DNA of 64,000 nt from Carboxylicivirga taeanensis (GCF_051851475.1 NZ_JBPUSJ010000002.1:372001-436000); one strand, 5' to 3'. Shown: positions 17,787 to 27,211, counted from the stretch's first letter. Translations and numbers: made by a program. Notes: generated by a model from the sequence alone, not told the origin.

Positions 17787-18374
17787 TTAGAAACTAAAGA
17801 AATACCCCAGGCTAACCAGCCCTTTGTGCCCAAAGCCTAACTGACCTGTCAGTCCATTGGTTTTTCCCCACGTAAATGATAATAGCTCAAGGTGGGCAAA
17901 AGCATCTATTTTACTGCTTTTCTCTTCCTGAAACTCAAAAGTTGTAATTGTTGTATTGTGCAGTAGTACCAAGCTGATGGCACTTCCTAGCTTGAATTGA
18001 TCGTTGTTGATGTAGTGATAGATTAGTTGGGGGCCAAAAGAAAAATAGCGGTACTTCTGGCTGCTAGTATATGTAATGTCGATGATGTTGTTATGGTTGG
18101 GGTAGGGCGGTTGATAACTTCCAGTTCTCTTATCCTCATATGATGCGGTTTCATAGCTGGCGCTTAAGCCAATTTTTATGCGCTCATTGATGTGTCTGTA
18201 ATAGTCCAGGGTGAAAGCACCTGAGTAGCTGCTTTTATCGTTATCGTGGGAGTGCAGCCATTCCTTGTCCATCTTTAAGAACTGAACAGGGGAGTAGCTG
18301 AGTTTAAAGGTATTTTTTTGTGCATTTAAGTTCAATGCAAGTAATAATAAGGTGTAGGTAAGTAAGGTTCTCAT
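17787..18374 (-). CDS. Exported small beta-barrel protein
   Basis: The 195-residue product has a signal peptide (MRTLLTYTLLLLALNLNAQ) and then alternating short amphipathic strands typical of an 8-stranded outer-membrane barrel: GAFTLDYYRHINERIKIGLSA, YRYFSFGPQLIYHYI and the terminal GLVSLGYFFSF. The final residue is Phe, as in most outer-membrane barrels. No family is recognised. It is convergent with the histidine kinase gene, 61 bp apart. Confidence 0.78.
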   Translation of the reverse strand: MRTLLTYTLLLLALNLNAQKNTFKLSYSPVQFLKMDKEWLHSHDNDKSSYSGAFTLDYYRHINERIKIGLSASYETASYEDKRTGSYQPPYPNHNNIIDITYTSSQKYRYFSFGPQLIYHYINNDQFKLGSAISLVLLHNTTITTFEFQEEKSSKIDAFAHLELLSFTWGKTNGLTGQLGFGHKGLVSLGYFFSF

Positions 18375-18457
18375 AAAGCAAGTGTTAGTTTGTTAAAAAT
18401 AGCATTTTTTTTGGATATGCTTTGTGAGTAATGAGCTATCTGTCAGGGTTTTTGTAT

Positions 18458-18489
18458 AAAAAAAAGAGAAGCTCCTAACGAACTTCTCT
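18458..18489 (-). terminator. Intrinsic terminator of the rnf operon
   Basis: On the minus strand AGAGAAG pairs with CTTCTCT, followed by an uninterrupted run of T. It lies 24 bp past the rnfA stop codon. Confidence 0.85.
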
Positions 18490-18513
18490 TTCATATGCTG
18501 AATATACTTCTTA

Positions 18514-19086
18514 TTATACAATACCGGCAAAGCCCATAAATGCCAATGCCAACAGGCCAGCTACCACCAAAGCAATTGGTGTGCCTTTCATGCCTTTTGG
18601 AATGTCCATCAGGTCCAGCTGCTCGCGGATACCGGCAAATGTTATCAGGGCTAACCCAAATCCAATGGCATTAGCTATGGCAAACACTACCGATTCAACA
18701 ATATTAAAGTCCTTTTGAATGGTCATAATCGCCACACCTAATATCGCACAGTTGGTGGTAATCAGTGGTAAGAATACGCCCAGTGCCTGATATAAAGGCG
18801 GACTCACTTTCTTCAAAATAATTTCAACCAGCTGCACCAATGAGGCAATCACCAGAATGAATGAGATGGTTTGCAGATAGCCAACGCCAAAGGGCTCTAA
18901 AACGGCTTTTTGCAAGAAGAAAGTTACAATGGTGGCAATCACCATTACGAAGGTCACTGCACCAGTCATGCCAATTCCTGTCGAAATCTTTTTTGAAACC
19001 CCCAGAAATGGACAAATTCCTAAAAACTGGCTCAGTACAATGTTGTTAACAAAGATGGCCGAAATAACAATTAATACATATTCCAT
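18514..19086 (-). CDS. rnfA: Rnf complex subunit A
   Basis: The 190-residue polytopic membrane protein has six predicted helices. It opens MEYVLIVISAIFVNNIVLSQFLGICPFLGVS, including the conserved VNNIVLSQFLGICPF element. A second conserved half-motif, NCAILGVA, is the counterpart of ICPFLGV. RnfA and RnfE together hold the membrane iron-sulfur site and ion path. It is last in the operon, 3 bp after rnfE, and has a perfect AGGAGG (19095-19100) 8 nt before the ATG. It ends just before a strong terminator. Confidence 0.95.
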   Translation of the reverse strand: MEYVLIVISAIFVNNIVLSQFLGICPFLGVSKKISTGIGMTGAVTFVMVIATIVTFFLQKAVLEPFGVGYLQTISFILVIASLVQLVEIILKKVSPPLYQALGVFLPLITTNCAILGVAIMTIQKDFNIVESVVFAIANAIGFGLALITFAGIREQLDLMDIPKGMKGTPIALVVAGLLALAFMGFAGIV

Positions 19087-19089
19087 AAT

Positions 19090-19677
19090 TTATGCCTCCT
19101 TTTTAACCTGGTTAATAAATGCGATAAGATAGCCTAAGGCAATAAAAGCACCTGGAGCCAGTACGAATACTAACATACCGTAGTCTTCCGGGTAGATAAT
19201 GGTGCCAAATAGCTTTCCACTTCCCAGTAGTTCGCGCACCGAACCCAGAATGGTTAAGGCCATAGCAAATCCCAGTCCCATGCCCAAGCCATCAACTACA
19301 GATGATCCCAGATTGTTTTTAGATGCAAATGCTTCAGCTCGTCCTAAAACCAAACAGTTTACCACAATAAGCGGGATAAATAGTCCCAATGAGTCAAACA
19401 GGGCAGGAACGTAGGCCTGCATCGTCATTTCTACAATGGTTACAAAGGTGGCAATTACTACAATAAATGAAGGAATGCGCACTTTATCTGGTATAAACCC
19501 TTTAATGAGTGCCACTACCAGGTTCGACATCACCAATACAAATGTGGTGGCCAGTCCCATCCCCAGTCCATCAATGGCTGATGAGGTTACCCCCAGGGTT
19601 GGACACATCCCTAACAGAAGCGTAAATACCGCATTCTCTTTAAAAAATCCTTTTGAAAAATTCTTCCACTGATTCAT
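19090..19677 (-). CDS. rnfE: Rnf complex subunit E
   Basis: The 195-residue polytopic membrane protein contains the characteristic ENAVFTLLLGMCPTLGVT and NCLVLGRAEAFA motifs. These are the paired half-site cysteines that, with RnfA, coordinate a membrane iron-sulfur cluster in homologues. Its ATG overlaps the rnfG stop as ATGA, so translation is coupled. It is also preceded by AGGAGG (19684-19689) 6 nt upstream. It has the usual length for the family. Confidence 0.95.
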   Translation of the reverse strand: MNQWKNFSKGFFKENAVFTLLLGMCPTLGVTSSAIDGLGMGLATTFVLVMSNLVVALIKGFIPDKVRIPSFIVVIATFVTIVEMTMQAYVPALFDSLGLFIPLIVVNCLVLGRAEAFASKNNLGSSVVDGLGMGLGFAMALTILGSVRELLGSGKLFGTIIYPEDYGMLVFVLAPGAFIALGYLIAFINQVKKEA

Positions 19678-20306
19678 CGTGTACCTCCTTCCTCGCTTGA
19701 GGTATTAGCAGCAGCCGGCTGGCTACCCGTGTTTTTCGTATAGGTTTCGTAGGCTACGCGTACTGCGTCCAAAAAGGCGCGAGAACTGATAGTTGCAGCC
19801 GTAATGGCATCTACTTCACCACCGTCTTTACTAACCGTCAGGTTGTTGTTTTCGGGATGCTTGCCTAAGATATTTTGGTTGCCCTTATCGGATTTAAACC
19901 AATCATCCATTTTGGTACCCAATCCAGGTGTTTCTTTGTGTTCCAGCACCTGGTAGTTAATGAGCGTACCATCTGGCTTTAAGCCAACCATTATTTTGAT
20001 GTTCCCTCCAAAGCCTTTATTGGTCATTGATTCGATCGCAACGCCAATTAGTTCACCATCTTTTTTGGCGGGAAAAAGTTTTAATTTAAACCCTTCTTCT
20101 GATGTTAATTCATACATCTCGTCGCCCGGATTATTGGTAAAGCCCGGCACAACTTCTTTAATAGCCGCCTGTTGTTTGGCTGCTTTTGCTGCTTCAATTG
20201 GTCCTTTGGTGAGCTCATACATAAAGCCCAACGATGCCCCTGCCACGCCTGTGATGACCAGCAGGGTTAAAACCATATTTTTAAGCGTTGATTCTGTTTT
20301 TGCCAT
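19674..20306 (-). CDS. rnfG: Rnf complex subunit G (covalent flavoprotein)
   Basis: The 210-residue protein has one N-terminal membrane helix (MVLTLLVITGVAGASLGFMY) and an extracytoplasmic FMN-binding domain. The flavin is attached to the last Thr of the motif; here it reads DAITAATISSRAF, with Ala in place of the Gly of the common S/TGAT form. Upstream conserved parts (HKETPGLGTKMDDWFK) are intact. It ends in a flexible tail. It lies 19 bp after rnfD and overlaps rnfE by 4 nt. Confidence 0.94.
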   Translation of the reverse strand: MAKTESTLKNMVLTLLVITGVAGASLGFMYELTKGPIEAAKAAKQQAAIKEVVPGFTNNPGDEMYELTSEEGFKLKLFPAKKDGELIGVAIESMTNKGFGGNIKIMVGLKPDGTLINYQVLEHKETPGLGTKMDDWFKSDKGNQNILGKHPENNNLTVSKDGGEVDAITAATISSRAFLDAVRVAYETYTKNTGSQPAAANTSSEEGGTR

Positions 20307-20325
20307 GATTATAGGTTTTCCTGCA

Positions 20326-21330
20326 TTAAGCTTTAGCTGGTTTTACAACTTCGCCAAAGCGTTTTGGTTTCACATATTTATCAATGAGTGGTACAAACCC
20401 GTTCATGATTAGGATGGCAAAGGATACACCTTCGGGGTAAGCCCCGAAAACACGAATTACCACCGTAATCACCCCGATGCCAATGCCGTATATAATCATT
20501 CCTTTATTGGCCATTGGTGAACTTACATAGTCGGTAGCCATAAAAATAGCGCCAAGCATAACCCCACCGGTTAGTAAATGGAAAAGCGGTCCGGCATAGA
20601 GTTCTGGGTTAACCAGGTGAAGAATACCTGTGAATACAGCTATTGAGCCTAACACGGCAACAGGAATGTGCCAGGTTATGATTTTGCGAACCAGCATAAA
20701 CAGCAGACCAATCAATAGTGCTGCGGCGGCAATCTCGCCAGCCGAACCACCTGAGTTTCCAAAGAACAGGTCGGTATAGCTAGGCAGCTTGGCCATTAAT
20801 GCACTGACCGACTCGCCGTTGGCCAAACCTTCTTTCATAACCGAAAGGGGCGTAGCGCCGGTGGCAGCATCCAGATAATGGGCCTGCGATTCGATCGGCT
20901 TTGGCCACAATGTCATTTGTACAGGAAAGGAGATAAGCAGGAATACACGTCCAACCAATGCCGGGTTAAACGGGTTATTACCCAATCCGCCAAACGACAT
21001 TTTACCAATTCCTATGGCCACTAAACTACCAATGATGATGATCCATATCGGCAGGTTACTTGGCATGTTAAATGCTAATAATAACCCTGTTAAAGCGGCC
21101 GATCCATCCAGAATGGTGGACTCGTTTTTTAACAGGAACTTTTGAATAGCCCACTCAAAAAAGACACACGACACCACAGCAGTTATTGTTACGATGGCGG
21201 CACCCAGACCAAAATAGTAGAGGGAGGCTGCCAGTGCCGGAACGAGGGCGATGATCACCCCATACATGTTTTTCTTCACAGAGTCGCCACTGTGCACATG
21301 CGGGGATGGTGATACGGTTAACCTATTCAT
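20326..21330 (-). CDS. rnfD: Rnf complex subunit D (membrane flavoprotein)
   Basis: The 334-residue membrane protein has about ten helices. It opens MNRLTVSPSPHVHSGDSVKKNMY, the conserved cytosolic N-terminus. The FMN-attachment site is TGAT in DAATGATPLS, the expected S/TGAT. The conserved NPFNPALVGRVF and GAIFMATDYVSSPM motifs are present. It starts 94 bp after rnfC, the largest gap inside the operon, and lacks a Shine-Dalgarno sequence. Confidence 0.95.
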   Translation of the reverse strand: MNRLTVSPSPHVHSGDSVKKNMYGVIIALVPALAASLYYFGLGAAIVTITAVVSCVFFEWAIQKFLLKNESTILDGSAALTGLLLAFNMPSNLPIWIIIIGSLVAIGIGKMSFGGLGNNPFNPALVGRVFLLISFPVQMTLWPKPIESQAHYLDAATGATPLSVMKEGLANGESVSALMAKLPSYTDLFFGNSGGSAGEIAAAALLIGLLFMLVRKIITWHIPVAVLGSIAVFTGILHLVNPELYAGPLFHLLTGGVMLGAIFMATDYVSSPMANKGMIIYGIGIGVITVVIRVFGAYPEGVSFAILIMNGFVPLIDKYVKPKRFGEVVKPAKA

Positions 21331-21424
21331 ATGTATTTAATTTTCTTATTTCAGTTTTTGTCTGTATCGTCAAACGACCAATATTAAATGCAAAAGCTGA
21401 TGCCTCAAGGCTGTCAGCTCATAG

Positions 21425-22756
21425 CTATTTTGTTCGGCTGCGCATGATTTGTCCAACCTTACCTTTACCAAGGCGTATGTAATCCAGTAAAGGACGACTG
21501 GCCGGACAAGTGAAGCTACATGAACCACACTCGATGCAATCCATTATCTTTTCTTCTTCAGCCCGCTCCCAAATAGCCTTGTCGGATACGGTCATTAACA
21601 AATATGGTGAAAGCCCCATTGGACAAACAGACACACACTTTGAACAGCGAATACAAGCTTCTGTTTTTCCTCGTTTGGCAATCTCATTCGGCATAATCAA
21701 AATACCCGAGCTACCTTTTGTGATTGGTACTTCAATAGATGAAAGTGCTTTTCCCATCATCGGGCCACCGCCAATTACTTTCCCTGTATCTTCAGGAAGT
21801 CCGCCTGCAGCATCAATCAGCTGGTTAAGCGGAGTACCCACGCGAGCCAGGAAGTTGGACGGTTTTGAAACCGATTTACCGGTTACCGTTACTACACGCT
21901 CAAATAATGGCTTATTCTTTTGTACGGCTTCGTAAACCGCAAGGGTTGTGCCCACGTTTTGAACCACGGCACCTACTTCAATCGGCAGTTTGCCCGATGG
22001 TATCTGGCGGCCAATGCAGGCGTCGATTAGCTGTTTTTCACCACCTTGTGGGTATTGTACTTTCAGTGGTTGAATGGTGATGCCTGGATATTTGCCAGCT
22101 AGCTCAGTCATGTGCTTAATGGCATCGGGTTTATTGTTTTCAATACCAATGATGGCCTTATCCACTTTAAGCGCTTTCATTAGGATCTGTGTACCTACCA
22201 TAATTTCATCACCTTTTTCCATCATTAGCTGATGGTCGGCAGTTAGGTAAGGCTCACATTCAACCCCGTTTAAAATCAATACCTCGCAGGTTTTGCCCGG
22301 AGGAACTGAAAGTTTTACATGAGCCGGGAAGGTAGCACCGCCAAGTCCTACAATACCCGCTTCACCCACTTTCCTAATGATTTCTTCTGGTGTAGCTGTT
22401 ATTTCAGTTTTTAAATCTTCAGAACGGTCAATGCTTTCATCCCATTCATCCCCATCTGTTTTGATGATGATGGCTTTGCGTTTGTAGCCACTGGCATCTA
22501 AAATTTCATCAATTTTAAATACTTTACCCGAAACAGGTGAATGGATATTGGCCGAAACAAAACCGGTTGATTTAGCAATTAACTGACCCACTTTGACTTC
22601 ATCGCCTTTAGCAACTACTGGCTCTGAAGGTGCTCCAATATGTTGGGCAATAGGAACCGAAACTTGCTCGGGAACGGGCAAGACCTCAATCTTTTGTCCG
22701 GCTGAGAATTTATTTTCCGCCGGGTGAACCCCTCCTAATGAGAATGTTTTTAACAC
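21425..22756 (-). CDS. rnfC: Rnf complex subunit C (NADH-binding, two 4Fe-4S clusters)
   Basis: The 443-residue peripheral subunit oxidises or reduces NAD(H). The N-terminal barrel-sandwich domain (GGVHPAENK) is followed by the NAD/FMN-binding core with GLGGATFPAHVKL and NGVECEPYLTADHQLM. Two ferredoxin-type clusters follow (CIRCSKCVSVCPMG and CIECGSCSFTCPA). The start codon is GTG, not ATG; it is supported by AGGAGG (22764-22769) 7 nt upstream. The length is near that of the short, clostridial-type RnfC. Confidence 0.95.
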   Translation of the reverse strand: MLKTFSLGGVHPAENKFSAGQKIEVLPVPEQVSVPIAQHIGAPSEPVVAKGDEVKVGQLIAKSTGFVSANIHSPVSGKVFKIDEILDASGYKRKAIIIKTDGDEWDESIDRSEDLKTEITATPEEIIRKVGEAGIVGLGGATFPAHVKLSVPPGKTCEVLILNGVECEPYLTADHQLMMEKGDEIMVGTQILMKALKVDKAIIGIENNKPDAIKHMTELAGKYPGITIQPLKVQYPQGGEKQLIDACIGRQIPSGKLPIEVGAVVQNVGTTLAVYEAVQKNKPLFERVVTVTGKSVSKPSNFLARVGTPLNQLIDAAGGLPEDTGKVIGGGPMMGKALSSIEVPITKGSSGILIMPNEIAKRGKTEACIRCSKCVSVCPMGLSPYLLMTVSDKAIWERAEEEKIMDCIECGSCSFTCPASRPLLDYIRLGKGKVGQIMRSRTK

Positions 22757-22803
22757 GATTGGTCCTCCTATTTTATAATGTTTTTATTAATGTTCTCTAT
22801 CTC

Positions 22804-23664
22804 TTATTCTGCTGATTCAGCAACTGGTTTTTCCACCTTTGGTTTTGGCGGTGGGAAATTCACCATGTGAATAGCATTGGTTGGACACTCGGCCACGCAC
22901 TTACGGCATAACTTACATTTGTTGTAATCGATGTAAGCCAGGTTGTTTTCAACCGTAATGGCATCGAAAGGACAGATTTTCTGACATTTCTTACATGCAA
23001 TACATGCTACCGAGCAAGCTTTTTTGGCTGGAGCTCCTTTGTCGGTGTTTACACACGATACGAAGATGCGGCGACTCTTTGGCCCTTTCTTACGCAGCTC
23101 GATAATGTTTTTCGGACAGGCATCCACACAAGCCCCACAGGATACGCAGTTATCTTCAATGATTACTGGCAGGCCGGTTTTTTCATCCATGTACATGGCA
23201 TTAAAAGCACACGCATCCACGCATTCGCCCAGGCCTAAACAGCCGTTTGAGCAGCCCGTTTCACCGCCATAAAGCGACGAAGCAATTGTACATGAGGTAG
23301 CTCCATCATATTCGGTGATGCGCGGACGGTTTTCACACGTCCCATTACAGCGTACAACAGCGACCATCGGATCAGCTGCTGCTACCACTTTACCAAGAAT
23401 AGCTGCTGCAGCACTCATCGTGTCAGCTCCACCAACCGGACAGTTCAGGTCTGAAATATCATCCGATTTGACCATGGCTTCGGCAAAGGCCCGGCAACCG
23501 GGATAGCCACAACCACCGCAATTGGCAGCCGGCAATACTTCTTCCACCTGGTCAATGCGGGGATCTTCAAACACTTTAAACTTCTGCGCTACAAAATAGA
23601 GGATGATAGCGGCCAACGACCCTAACACACCTAACGAGATTATAGTTATCAGAACAACATTCAT
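22804..23664 (-). CDS. rnfB: Rnf complex subunit B (ferredoxin-type electron entry)
   Basis: The 286-residue protein has one N-terminal membrane helix. It then has the RnfB Fe-S motif CGGCGYPGCRAFAEA with a later Cys (LNCPVGG), followed by several 4Fe-4S motifs (CLGLGECVDACAF, CVSCGACVDACPK, CIACKKCQKICPF, CKLCRKCVAECPT). It passes electrons from reduced ferredoxin into the complex. It starts one nucleotide after the rseC-like stop codon, indicating coupled expression. The tail is rich in Pro, Lys and Glu. Confidence 0.95.
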   Translation of the reverse strand: MNVVLITIISLGVLGSLAAIILYFVAQKFKVFEDPRIDQVEEVLPAANCGGCGYPGCRAFAEAMVKSDDISDLNCPVGGADTMSAAAAILGKVVAAADPMVAVVRCNGTCENRPRITEYDGATSCTIASSLYGGETGCSNGCLGLGECVDACAFNAMYMDEKTGLPVIIEDNCVSCGACVDACPKNIIELRKKGPKSRRIFVSCVNTDKGAPAKKACSVACIACKKCQKICPFDAITVENNLAYIDYNKCKLCRKCVAECPTNAIHMVNFPPPKPKVEKPVAESAE

Positions 23665-23665
23665 A

Positions 23666-24091
23666 TTAGTTGATTTGATGTTTTATTGAAAATGAAAAAG
23701 TTTTTTTGAGTTTGTCTTTCAGCAGATAGATAACCGTGTAGTAGGGAATCAGGGCTGCCAGTGCCAGACCGCCGGCAAGCAATTCATCACTGCTCGCATA
23801 AAATGTGGTGACCAGCACGGCTAGAATTAGCATGATTGGATAGACGTAAGCCAATAATACCGCTTTGGGAGCTAACGACTTCTTACCGAGGATCATCACT
23901 TTTTGTCCAACCTGAATGTCTGTTTCGGGTTGGTATACATCAATGATCTTATCCTGTAAGTCAGCTGCTGTGCAAGAACCTTTGGCATGACATGATGCAC
24001 ATGCCGATTCATTCACAATTCTGACTCTGGTGAGCTGTGGCGTAACCTCTGTTACAATGCCCTCGTGTTCTATGTAATCTAAATCTGCCAT
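23666..24091 (-). CDS. RseC/SoxR-reducing-system family protein
   Basis: The 141-residue membrane protein has an N-terminal cytosolic beta-rich part with the cysteine motif CASCHAKGSC, followed by two membrane helices (VLLAYVYPIMLILAVLVTTF and AGGLALAALIPYYTVIYLL). This matches the RseC family. Members are often the first gene of rnf operons in Bacteroidota and assist in redox maturation or SoxR reduction in enterics; the role here is inferred. It is first in the operon, with a -7 box just upstream. Confidence 0.88.
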   Translation of the reverse strand: MADLDYIEHEGIVTEVTPQLTRVRIVNESACASCHAKGSCTAADLQDKIIDVYQPETDIQVGQKVMILGKKSLAPKAVLLAYVYPIMLILAVLVTTFYASSDELLAGGLALAALIPYYTVIYLLKDKLKKTFSFSIKHQIN

Positions 24092-24104
24092 AAACGTAGG
24101 GTCA

Positions 24105-24112
24105 CAAATGTA
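24105..24112 (-). promoter_or_regulatory. -7 promoter box of the rseC-rnf operon
   Basis: The minus strand reads TACATTTG, an exact TAnnTTTG match, only 13 bp before the first ATG. The transcript leader would be very short. Confidence 0.5.
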
Positions 24113-24276
24113 ACGAAGTAATGGAATTGTTGTAACTGAGGTAGGATATTTGTATTTAGAATGAATTAAAATAAGAGGCGCTACTTACAGGTAATTAGCT
24201 CTCGGTTAGTTATATTGCTCTGCTGTGTGTGCAAGTGATTGTGACTAAAAGAATTATAAAGAAAAATATCTGTAAT

Positions 24277-25101
24277 TTATTCTGTGAAATCCTCTTCCAA
24301 TTTGGGGGCCTTCCTCTTTAATTCGAGCGTTACCAGGTAGGCACAGTGGTCCGAAACAATGGTGTCAGCTATCACTTCGCTTTTTACAAGTGTCCACCTG
24401 TCTGCAGGTTGGCTCATTATATAATCAATTTTAATACGTGGTGCATCTGACGGGTAGGTTGGGGCAGGGTGTGCCGGGTTGTAACTGGGCGTCCAAAGCT
24501 GCTCTAATGACGCAATGGGCTCACTGCCGGGTACATCGTTTAAGTCGCCCGCTAAGATTGCGGGGTATTTAAGGGCTTTACTCATTGCCAGCAAATGGTC
24601 TGCTTGTTGTTGCCTGGAAATGGCATCGGCCTCATGCGACAGATGGGTTGCAATAAAGGACAGGGTATCACTGGTAGGCAAAACCGTTGTAATGCAAAGT
24701 GCGGTTCGGGGCTCATTGCCCTCCTTAAACGGCAACGGGGTGTTTTTGGATGCAATAATGCTGTGTTTGGTAAGAAGGCCAACTCCATACTCGCCGCCAT
24801 CGAAATACATGGCCCGGCCAAAGAGTGGAATCAACTTTGTTCGCCAGCCCAGCTCCGTTGATAAATCATAGTGGTGGGCTCTGTTTGTTTTGTAATCGAC
24901 TTCCTGCAAGGCAACAAAATCAGGGTTGGCATCGGCTATTACTTTAGCAATGGCATCCAGATCAAATGTATTTTGTGTGGTAGCTCCATGAAGAATATTG
25001 AGCGTAAGTACTTTAATGCTTATAGTTTCTTTACCTGTTTGGGCGGTGGTTGCTAAAACAGAACCTATAAATAGCGTGATTCCCAGTACTACATTTTTCA
25101 T
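24277..25101 (-). CDS. Exported endonuclease/exonuclease/phosphatase-family hydrolase
   Basis: The 274-residue product has a signal peptide (MKNVVLGITLFIGSVLATTAQ) and an EEP-fold domain. Conserved motifs are LTLNILHG, LQEVDYKTNR (metal-binding Glu), THLSHEADAISR, AGDLNDVPGS (catalytic Asp-Leu-Asn) and the final SDHCAYLVTLEL (Asp-His). Family members cleave phosphodiesters or phosphomonoesters of nucleic acids, sphingolipids or inositol phosphates; the substrate cannot be told. It is a single gene between the rnf operon and the TonB receptor operon. Confidence 0.9.
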   Translation of the reverse strand: MKNVVLGITLFIGSVLATTAQTGKETISIKVLTLNILHGATTQNTFDLDAIAKVIADANPDFVALQEVDYKTNRAHHYDLSTELGWRTKLIPLFGRAMYFDGGEYGVGLLTKHSIIASKNTPLPFKEGNEPRTALCITTVLPTSDTLSFIATHLSHEADAISRQQQADHLLAMSKALKYPAILAGDLNDVPGSEPIASLEQLWTPSYNPAHPAPTYPSDAPRIKIDYIMSQPADRWTLVKSEVIADTIVSDHCAYLVTLELKRKAPKLEEDFTE

Positions 25102-25160
25102 GAGGTATTTATTTTGAAGTAAGACTGCACGAAAGTAGCTATTTGTGTAAAATGTTAAGG

Positions 25161-27200
25161 CTACAACGATAAAATTACACCCAGGTAACAGTTAAATGGC
25201 AGAGCCGGATAATAATAGCGGGGCTGGTTTCTGCCAAAAGCTGGAGCATTTACCAATAGCATCGATGCATAATGCTCATCAAGTAAGTTGTTGGCACCAA
25301 TGTGTATCTCTCCATCCAGTGAAGCGATTTTAAAGCTTCGCTTTACTTTTGCATTCAACACCTGAAATCCCGCATAGGAGTTTGGATTGCTATCATTAAG
25401 GTATTGCTTCCCGTTTATCCGGTAGTTGATGTGGATGTTGTATTTGCCCATTTGTCCGGTGGCCGAAAGGTAGAGATGATAGGTCGGAATGCCAGGCAGG
25501 TGGTTGGAGCTGTAATCCTGTCCGTCATCCACAAAATCTACAAAATGGTTAAGCGATTGTGTGTAGGCCGCTGAAAACTGCAGCCGGTTTGAGTGGCTCA
25601 GCGGCACCATGTGCTGAATGCTTGCCTCGAGGCCGCGGTGGTTGGTGCGCCCGGCGTTTATACCGTAAAACTGCTCTTCGCTTTCGCGTTTGGTAACCAA
25701 CAGGTTTGTCATCCACATTTGGTAGGCGGTTAGTTCAAAACTGCTCTTTTTGTTCGCTGAAAGGTAGCGGCCTCCAACATCTAAGTGGTGACCTTCCTCG
25801 GGTTTTATAGCGGCGTTAAAATTTCCGTTGGGGAGTTGTGCTTCCTCAAGAGAAGGGGCTGAGAATCCGTGACCGGCAGATGCAAACAGATACATTGTTG
25901 AATGAAGCTGATAGTTAATGCCAAGATGTGGGGATACAGTTAGTGGATAACGGTGCTGTATTGGCTCATTGCTGCCTGTTTCCAGATTGGACTGGTAATG
26001 TGTGGTATTGATGTTGAGCGCAGCCTGAAACAATAATTTTGGATGTATCTTGTATTCGGTCAGGCCAAAAAAGTTGAGGTAGTAGCGTTGATGATGAGTG
26101 TGGCTCAACTGCTTGCCCTGGTTCGAATCTTTGACGCCAAACAGTTGTACATCATTGAACTCAAGCATAAATTCCAGGCCTGCTTCCACTCTGAGCTTTA
26201 AGCGCTGATAACTGAGTTTTTCTCTTAAGCCAACCGCCTTCTTAGCTTCGTCGAGCCGGTTAAACGGTCTCAGTTCGTCGAGGCCTGAAATAGAGCCAAA
26301 TACATTAATGGTATTGATGGTTTGATTGGATAGAGAGCTGATCATACCTATGTTAAGGAGGTGCCTGTTCGATTCCTCATAGCCTCTTATAGCTGCCCAT
26401 GAATCGGCTGCTTTTTGGGGATTTGTTTGGAAGTCGAGACTGTCCAGCGAGCTGGGGATTTGTCCCTTGAGGTAGCGGTAATTATAAAGGTAGTACCAGT
26501 AGTGCTGTTTTATCTGGTATTTTCCTTTGAGAGTGAGGTTATAGCGCTTGTAGTGACTATTTTCGCGATAGCCATTGGTGTGTAGCTGGTTGGCAGATAG
26601 CGAGCTGGTACCTGTTTGGCCTGCAAAGGAGGTGCTTAGCTGGTTGGAGTAGGTGCCATAGTTGCCCACTTCACTGCCTACTCTCAGCTTTTTTGCCTGC
26701 TTGCTCCAGGGGTCGATAAGAATGACACCACCTAAGCCGGCTCCGTATAAGGCCGATGAAGGCCCCTTTAAGATAGAGATCGAGTAGATATCATCTAAAC
26801 CAATGTCTTCAATGGAGGTGACACCATCGCCATCAGTTAAAGGGAGTGTGCCCCAATAAGCCTTTATACGGTTGGAATTATAGGGCGTGCGCGAGCCAAT
26901 GCCGCGTATGGTAATGCGGTTGGTACTCAGGGTACCTTCCTGCATGAGCACCCCCGGGACACTGTTTAAATGGTTGGATAATTGGTAGGTGTTCGCTGTT
27001 GCTAAACTAACAGAGTCCAGAAACGAAACGCTTCCGGGCCACTGTTGCTGCGATCTGATTTTCAGTGGCGCACTAATCACCACTTCATCAATCGCATGGC
27101 GTTTTGTCCTCAAAGAATCTTGTCCGCCAGGGATGTTAATGCTTTGAGAGTAAACCCCAAATGTGTATAATAAAGCAAAACCGGTTAAAAGGTGCTTCAT
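25161..27200 (-). CDS. TonB-dependent outer-membrane receptor, YncD/PqqU-like
   Basis: The 679-residue receptor has a signal peptide (MKHLLTGFALLYTFGVYSQ), a TonB box-like VVISAP, a plug domain (about 45-165) and a 22-stranded barrel ending at an aromatic strand. Within the plug, RGIGSRTPY followed by LPLTDGDGVTSIEDI and LKGPSSALYGAGLGGVI resembles the pattern of E. coli YncD (PqqU), which takes up PQQ. There is no SusC-like carboxypeptidase domain and no SusD partner. It begins 11 bp after a PQQ-dependent dehydrogenase gene, so the two are co-transcribed. PQQ as cargo is an inference. Confidence 0.88.
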   Translation of the reverse strand: MKHLLTGFALLYTFGVYSQSINIPGGQDSLRTKRHAIDEVVISAPLKIRSQQQWPGSVSFLDSVSLATANTYQLSNHLNSVPGVLMQEGTLSTNRITIRGIGSRTPYNSNRIKAYWGTLPLTDGDGVTSIEDIGLDDIYSISILKGPSSALYGAGLGGVILIDPWSKQAKKLRVGSEVGNYGTYSNQLSTSFAGQTGTSSLSANQLHTNGYRENSHYKRYNLTLKGKYQIKQHYWYYLYNYRYLKGQIPSSLDSLDFQTNPQKAADSWAAIRGYEESNRHLLNIGMISSLSNQTINTINVFGSISGLDELRPFNRLDEAKKAVGLREKLSYQRLKLRVEAGLEFMLEFNDVQLFGVKDSNQGKQLSHTHHQRYYLNFFGLTEYKIHPKLLFQAALNINTTHYQSNLETGSNEPIQHRYPLTVSPHLGINYQLHSTMYLFASAGHGFSAPSLEEAQLPNGNFNAAIKPEEGHHLDVGGRYLSANKKSSFELTAYQMWMTNLLVTKRESEEQFYGINAGRTNHRGLEASIQHMVPLSHSNRLQFSAAYTQSLNHFVDFVDDGQDYSSNHLPGIPTYHLYLSATGQMGKYNIHINYRINGKQYLNDSNPNSYAGFQVLNAKVKRSFKIASLDGEIHIGANNLLDEHYASMLLVNAPAFGRNQPRYYYPALPFNCYLGVILSL

Positions 27201-27211
27201 TGATGCTCAGC

